Shown: positions 58,587-64,000 of the stretch, one piece after another
How positions within the stretch are numbered: position 1 is the first letter of the stretch
Layout: each line of letters opens with the position of its first letter
Assembly: GCF_033807575.1 (NCBI RefSeq)
Contig: NC_084711.1
Span: 13,516,001 to 13,580,000 of the forward strand
Length of the DNA: 64,000 bases
From: Cydia pomonella
Lineage: Eukaryota > Arthropoda > Insecta > Lepidoptera > Tortricidae
Direction: 5' to 3'
The notes under the pieces: generated by a model
The model's database searches: none
What the model was told of the DNA's origin: nothing
The model's input: the letters and a program-made list of their open reading frames with translations, nothing else
Translations under genes and position numbers: made by a program

Positions 58587-58787
58587 CAGGGATCGGAACC
58601 GAATTTTTGCAAAAACTTCCAAGTAACCATATATTTGGGTTTATTTTATGTTCCAAATGTAGGATTCAGTTGTTTTCAGATAACGATTTCGTCTTATTCA
58701 ATTGCCCAATTAAAAATGAAATAACTATAAAGAACGAAAAAATGCAGTTTTCGTTCCCATTCAAAAAATACTGGTTTCCGATCCCTG
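58587..58787. mobile_element. hAT-type MITE (CAGGGATCGGAA ends), copy 2
   Basis: Inverted copy of 35923-36112, 201 bp. Flanks are CAATATAC and CAACATAC, an 8-bp duplication with one change. An open frame of 74 codons across it is incidental. Confidence 0.85.
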
Positions 58788-58795
58788 CAACATAC

Positions 58796-60760
58796 CATAA
58801 ATCCAGGCATATAACTATATGGCTTATTTAAAAAAAGCAAAACTATACCTACCTACCACCAAGAATCCTTTGTGCCATTAGTTAATTTCCCATCTACATA
58901 TGTATAGTTGAAATTTAAAGTAGGTAACTAATAATATAATAAATGGAATTGGCACGATGCTACATAAAACCTATACAGTTATTAGAAGGCACGCGACACG
59001 TCACTTGGCAGAGGGTCTACGTGACTTCGAGCAGAGCCTACGGCTCAGGTACTAAGTAGCTTAGCCTAAATTGCCTTTGATATACAACAAATTGATCAAA
59101 TCACGTTTCCGCCGGCACAGATTATATTTTAGAAGGACGTAAATACACCTATAAAATAAAAATAAAATGCATTGATTTCAGACAAATAAGTGACCATAGT
59201 TTGTTAGTAACAAGAAAATACTTAAATAAGTAACTATATTAGTAGCTAAACTTAAGTGAAGCGAGGACCAACGTCCCACTGTCAGATTTAAAAAAAACTT
59301 GTTAACGATAAACCATAAAACTAAAGTCAAATGTAAAGGTAACTACATACAGGCTTTTATTTAAAAAAAATATCCCGTTAGTGTAAAACATAAATACCTA
59401 CTTGCGATAAATAGCTATGGCTACCTAGAGCTTTCAGCAGATTCAAAAACACCAGTTAATCATGCTTATATTATAGAAAGGCTGCTGTGACTTATTAATC
59501 ATTACTGGGGATAGAACCCTTAGGAAAAGAATTTCACACTTAAATAATAGTTTGCCTGAAGCCTAGAAGCCATAAGACGTAAATAATAAGGTTAAATTTA
59601 AATCTACGTCTACGTAAGGTATACTTATGGGTTATAACATAACATGTTTTGTTTTTGTTAAATATAAGGAAGATGACAAAAAAATATTGTGTTACCCACC
59701 AAACATCGTAAGATTTGAAGAAATTTCAATGCAACGTAGTTAAATGAAAGAAATTATTAAAAATTATATCTACGTGAATGATCGATTAAGCACATAGTTA
59801 TGTTATTAATTTAATAAAACATTTCCGTTGAAATTGGAAATACAGATTCCAGATACAAATTTATTAAACAAACGCCCTACCCACCCACTTGCTTTTGGTA
59901 ACTGTAGTTACCAGCTGTCACCCTGATTTTATTATAATAATAGAAGTCACTGAAAAATATGAAGCATTTGAGTGGCTACAGTAGTGCAGCTATCAGTTGT
60001 GCGCCTATTTATGTGAAGTTGCAAAGTTGCCTTTGTAGTTACAATGGAAACAGAAATGATACATTGTTGCCAATGCCCGCTCAGTAGGCGTTTGTAAATT
60101 TTGTAATATATATTTGATGTCAAAAATGTTTACAATTTACACCCTACCTCTTTTGTAATATGGCGATACATGTTAATATATCCTTGAACTCGGCTGTACT
60201 ACGTAACCTAAACCTTAACGAAACCTAAGTTGGATGAGCTTTTTGTTAGATAAGGAAGCCTGTGCTATCGATCTGAACGTACGCTGTTTTTTTAATTCAA
60301 TAAACTGGTTCAAGTGGAAATACCAGCTGAGTCCCTTCTCAGATTAGATAATTTCAGGTAAATATCTCCGTCGCGATGACGGGGACGGCTCTGAAAATTA
60401 GTGCGATAAGGACAACTGCAGCTTAGGCGAAAAGTCCTGCGTAAAACATCAGAAATCCAGGTTTCGTTCTCGACATTTTCCTCCTCCAAAACTTAACCAA
60501 TCGTAACAAAATTTTGGAAATGGGGTGAGAAAGAAATTATCTGTGTCTGACCATTTTGATTTTTGCGTTTATTGCTGTCAACGTACAGACACAACTACTG
60601 GTAATATTGAAATGAACTCATATAAAAAAATATTTATCTACAGGTCAAACACCGTAAAGGAAAATATCGAGAACGTTTGTATGGAAAAATTACCGCTAAC
60701 GTTTCCTCTTAATTTGTTAGATTACGTATTAAGTATATGTTTTGTAAGTATCCGAAAGGT
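58796..60760. other. Unannotated stretch
   Basis: No supported gene or repeat in about 2 kb. Confidence 0.4.
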
Positions 60761-60766
60761 GCGTAT

Positions 60767-61874
60767 ATACCGGGTGGGGCCTGTAACACGAGCAAATAAT
60801 TAAAACATACCTAGATTGTACTCCTCAACGATGGCACTTTAGTTCTATATCTTTAAAAAAATATGAAGTCTTTAAAAGACTTTCTATTTTTCATACAAAT
60901 TTAATATTATGCTATCGCCAGGGGTCGTACAAAAAGTGCGGATGACGTCAAACCACTTATAGGATGATTTCAAATAGTATTTTTGATTTTCATAAACAAT
61001 TATCACTTATCATTTATTAAACGATATCGCCACTTGAAATGAGTAAGTACGTTTTTGACTGACACATTGTCAATCAGATGAACAATAAATTGACTTCGTT
61101 ATTGTTTAGCTATTGTATCTTCACGATTATATTTAGCTAAAATTTATATTTACTAATGTATAAGAAAACGCTCTAAAATGTCATCTTTACTCGAATATTG
61201 TGGCAATTTTCCGTTTTTGGAGGTACGTGACAATATTGCTGTAATCAAGATATACCAACGAAGGTAAGCAATATTAAAAGACATTTGGAGATAACCAAAC
61301 ATGTCGGAAACGTAGAAAAAAAGGGCAAAGTGAATTTAATATGAACCTTACAAATTCTATGATAGCAGTAAACAAAACATCAAATTATCTTTTTTAATTT
61401 TTACTAATATTACCTACTTTTCCCACTTTTGACTATTAAACCTATTTATCTGTGAATCCCACAGACTTGTTCTAACTAATTTCAAATAATTATACCTTAT
61501 GGTAACAAGTTTCGTGAAATTTATTTTATTCACTACATCACCCTACCACCTGTATTATTAAATCCATGGATTTATTTACGATTATTTTGTTACTTCATTA
61601 ATACTACTTTGTTACTACATGTCACACGGAAGTTTAAATACAAACTCAAACATCACCTGTGTGCAAGATTACGTCATTTTTACGTCATCCGCACTTTTTG
61701 TCTGACCCCTGGCTATCACCATTGTAATTGAACTTGCTTGTCACGCTTTAAACATAACAAAATTCGCAATACATTGCGTCTAAGAATAAACTTTAAAGTG
61801 TGAGTACTAAAAATCAAAACACAAGTTAGTTTTTAAAGTCGCTGAACCGTCCCTGTTACCGGTCCCACCCCGTA
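60767..61874. repeat. Outer inverted-repeat element (ACCGGGTGGGGCC ends)
   Basis: ATACCGGGTGGGGCCTGTAAC at the left matches the complement of GTTACCGGTCCCACCCCGTAT at the right with three changes. Without the nested hAT element it would be about 300 bp. The left phrase is familiar from dispersed lepidopteran repeats. Confidence 0.55.
60919..61711. mobile_element. hAT-type non-autonomous element, 793 bp, nested
   Basis: The ends CAGGGGTCGTACAAAAAG and complement of CTTTTTGTCTGACCCCTG continue inward with GTGCGGATGACGT on both sides. Flanks GCTATCGC and GCTATCAC are an 8-bp duplication with one change. There is no transposase ORF. Confidence 0.85.
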
Positions 61875-62765
61875 TGAATTATTTTTTTTATAATAAATAC
61901 GTAGGTTCATATAGACAGGTGTTTTACTGTCATTATTTGATGTTGAGGATTTAATTCATATTTTAGTTGCAAGATTTGAAGCAATTACTGTCGAGGCTCG
62001 GAAGTATAGTAATTACTTGCTGGATGGGGATCCGTTTTAAACGAACGACCTTGGGAGTCCGTTTAATTGAACCCCATGCCAGCAAGTACCTTTCCAGCTG
62101 AATTATAATAGTGCTTTTCTCAAAACAGGTGCAAGAAATATTAAATCTAATAGAAATATTTTACAGAATAACCGTTTGATTTGCTTTGCCGCCTTAAAAT
62201 ATTTTAATTAAAAAATTTAAGTGTATTTTTCTGCCCAAAATACGCCAACCTATTTGACAACAGCTACAATATACATATATACTTATAGTACCAACATTAT
62301 AATAGTAAGTACCTACTAATCATCTGTTTAGCTGTTAAAAGTTTGGAACTCGACAAATAATGGAATTTGTATGCAACATTGCAGTCCTGAAATCGAGACT
62401 GCAACGTTTTTAACTTTTAAATTTTTGATAGAACATAAACTTCGGACGGCAAAGCCGACTTTGCCGTCCATTTGTAAGAAAATATACTTATGCATTCAAG
62501 CTCAATAACTTGCAAGTAGGTGTTTCCCTCTTGTTTTTCCAACATTAGAGTCCCATTTCACGAGTTATCATTTTTTTTAAATGCGTATATCCTACATATT
62601 TTTGCAAGACCGCAGTGATACCATTAGTACTACATGAACAAAGTTTTGCACGGAGCACTAAATCGATAAAAATTACAAGAAATCTACAATGAACAAAGAG
62701 GGAAGTAGGTATACAAATACAAATAATTTTATTGAAAACAGTATAAGTACAGTGTTAGCACTTAA
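61875..62765. other. Unannotated stretch
   Basis: No supported gene or repeat. A short inverted pair (GACGGCAAAGCC/GGCTTTGCCGTC-like) lies near 62447-62468. Confidence 0.35.
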
Positions 62766-63270
62766 AGACTACGTACTCGTCCATGGAAAAGAGAGAAAAT
62801 GTTTTTCCACTTCGAAAAATTTCGATTCTCCATGATTTTTAGTATGTTATTGACAATGAAAAACTAGGTTTATCATAGAGGTCCAATAATATAGAGATGA
62901 AATGGGGGAGGGACCAGATGAACGAACGAGTTGCACTGAAGGAACTTTCAGTAGGAGTAGCAGAGAAAGCGCTATTATTGTTTGTCCTTGTCACAGTCTC
63001 ATTTTTTTCCCTCATCGTACATTTTAGTATGGTTTATGGTGGGCAACAAATAACCCACCCAAATTACGTAGGTTGTTTTTGGTATGTTGTCAGGAATGTT
63101 AAAACATGTTATTAATTTTGTCGCATTTCGTATGTTTGGTCCCTCACGGACGCACGAGTATATAATATCTATAGGATCTTATCATCTTTGAGGTTTACAG
63201 GTTTTCCTTTTTTTCAAAATTTGCAAAACAATTTTTTTTAAAGCAAAACCTGAATATATGTGATCACGGC
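62766..63270. repeat. Second copy of the 5087-5285 element, split by an insertion
   Basis: AGAGAAAATGTTTTTCCACTT, TTTTTAGTATGTTATTGA and, to the right of the split, GGTTTTCCTTTTTTTCAAAA and GTGATCACG follow the order of the first copy. Confidence 0.65.
62874..63190. mobile_element. 317-bp insertion inside the repeat
   Basis: Comparing with the empty copy at 5087-5285 defines the insertion. AGGTTTAT (62866-62873) and AGGTTTAC (63191-63198) flank it as an 8-bp duplication with one change. End similarity is weak (CATAGAGG against CAAAGATG), so assignment to hAT is tentative. Confidence 0.5.
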
Positions 63271-63554
63271 CGGCAAAACGTCCCACTTTGTCGCACGCCA
63301 TAGCCAACGCCTTGCCAAGCGCGGGTATAAACCTAGGCATATATCTAATACATTTTTGAACTGTAACTATAGTAATTAATAAGTTATTATAGTTATACCC
63401 GTCTCTCTTTCATCCGGGCGTTTTCTCGGATGCATCCTCAGCTACTAGTAAATCACAATATTTATGCTAATTCTACAAGAATTTAAACCGAAATAGCAGG
63501 AAGAAGGCATGTGTGCGCATCGGCGTGGGCGCAGGATGCGCCGCGCCTGCGCGC

Positions 63555-63690
63555 TCGGACCACGTGACTCCATTGACGTCAATACTGACCTCTGGCAAGC
63601 GCTGCCTCAGCCTGCTTATCTGCCTTACTCCACATACAGAGCGAGCATATAAATTGACTACTTCGCATTTAGCGTGCTTTAAAACTCTGC
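63555..63690 (+). promoter_or_regulatory. Candidate core promoter: E-box, CRE, TATA
   Basis: CACGTG at 63561-63566, the palindrome ATTGACGTCAAT at 63572-63583 (CRE) and TATAAA at 63648-63653 lie in order within a GC-rich block (63500-63620). The expected start site would be near 63678-63685 (TCTGCGCAG). The arrangement resembles cAMP- or clock-responsive promoters. No coding exon follows within the remaining 300 bp. Confidence 0.4.
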
Positions 63691-63927
63691 GCAGCTAGCG
63701 GTCTGCGTAGTTTATAAATAAGAAGTAGGTTCTATTAAAGAAAAAATGAATGAGCCCAACACGTACTCGTACGTACCTACGAATAGCATATTTTACATAA
63801 TTTACCAGATCCACAAAAATAACAATTCTTACAGGCATAAGTTCTAAAAGGCATCATTTAAACTGGACTTATTTTGACTATTCAGGATCACGGGATAAAA
63901 CAGAATTGGTTGAGAAACCAACGATTT

Positions 63928-64000
63928 TAGGGTACTGTAGTTTAAAAGGAAAAAATAAGGGTTCCCCCTTATAGGATCACTAGTGTGTCTGTCCTTCCAT
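63928..64000 (+). repeat. GTTCCGTA/GTCCGTC family head, cut by window end
   Basis: TTTAGGGTACTGTAGTTTAAA, then AAGGGTTCCCCCTTATAGGA and TGTGTCTGTCC match the family head. Confidence 0.65.

Overview
The window looks like AT-rich nuclear DNA of a moth or butterfly. The evidence is the set of interspersed repeats typical of Lepidoptera: two kinds of tRNA-derived SINE, a 'GTTCCGTA...GTCCGTCTGTC' family with several copies, the AACCGACTTCAA-ended element, LINE 3' tails, and many small inverted-repeat elements. No complete host gene is visible. The host-gene candidates are isolated exons: a possible first coding exon with a GTAAGT donor at 1838-1984 (minus strand, leaving the window to the left), a possible terminal exon at 11046-11387 (plus), and a weak possible start exon at 26718-26900 (minus). 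Most of the 64 kb is therefore intergenic or intronic DNA filled with transposable elements. All family names come from motif recognition, not database searches.

Layout. 0-5 kb: a tRNA-type SINE, the GC-rich first-exon region, and a 5'-truncated RNase H-bearing LINE (2905-4210) between exact 13-bp target duplications. 5-17 kb: mostly unannotated AT-rich sequence with a 0.66-kb fold-back element (9688-10346), a tandem duplication and the candidate terminal exon. 17.2-22.1 kb: a Mutator-like (MULE) DNA transposon, 17217-22076, with terminal inverted repeats (TIRs) beginning GATTCCGGTT, an exact 8-bp target duplication (GCCAGATT) and an intact 453-aa FLYWCH/DDE transposase. A LINE remnant sits inside it, and a shorter retro-insertion sits inside that LINE. 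22-27 kb: hairpin elements and a palindromic motif array. 27.4-31.6 kb: a structurally complete DIRS-type tyrosine-recombinase retrotransposon on the minus strand. Its inverted terminal repeats, internal complementary region and gag-like, RT/RNase H, methyltransferase-like and recombinase regions are all recognisable, but it carries two frameshifts.

32-64 kb: a patchwork of LINE 3' fragments, TA-flanked MITEs (miniature inverted-repeat elements), hAT-type MITEs with 8-bp target duplications (35923, 58120, 58587, 60919), a 5S rRNA-derived fragment (36229-36292), a 1.2-kb element with a triple internal tandem array (43940-45166), two SINE copies and more. Three places carry CRE palindromes (TGACGTCA) with a nearby TATA-like motif, two of them also with a CACGTG E-box; the strongest is 63555-63690.

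The mobile genes do not work together as a host pathway. The MULE transposase is the only mobile-element protein that looks intact in sequence. The DIRS polyprotein and recombinase and the LINE RNase H show disabling changes.
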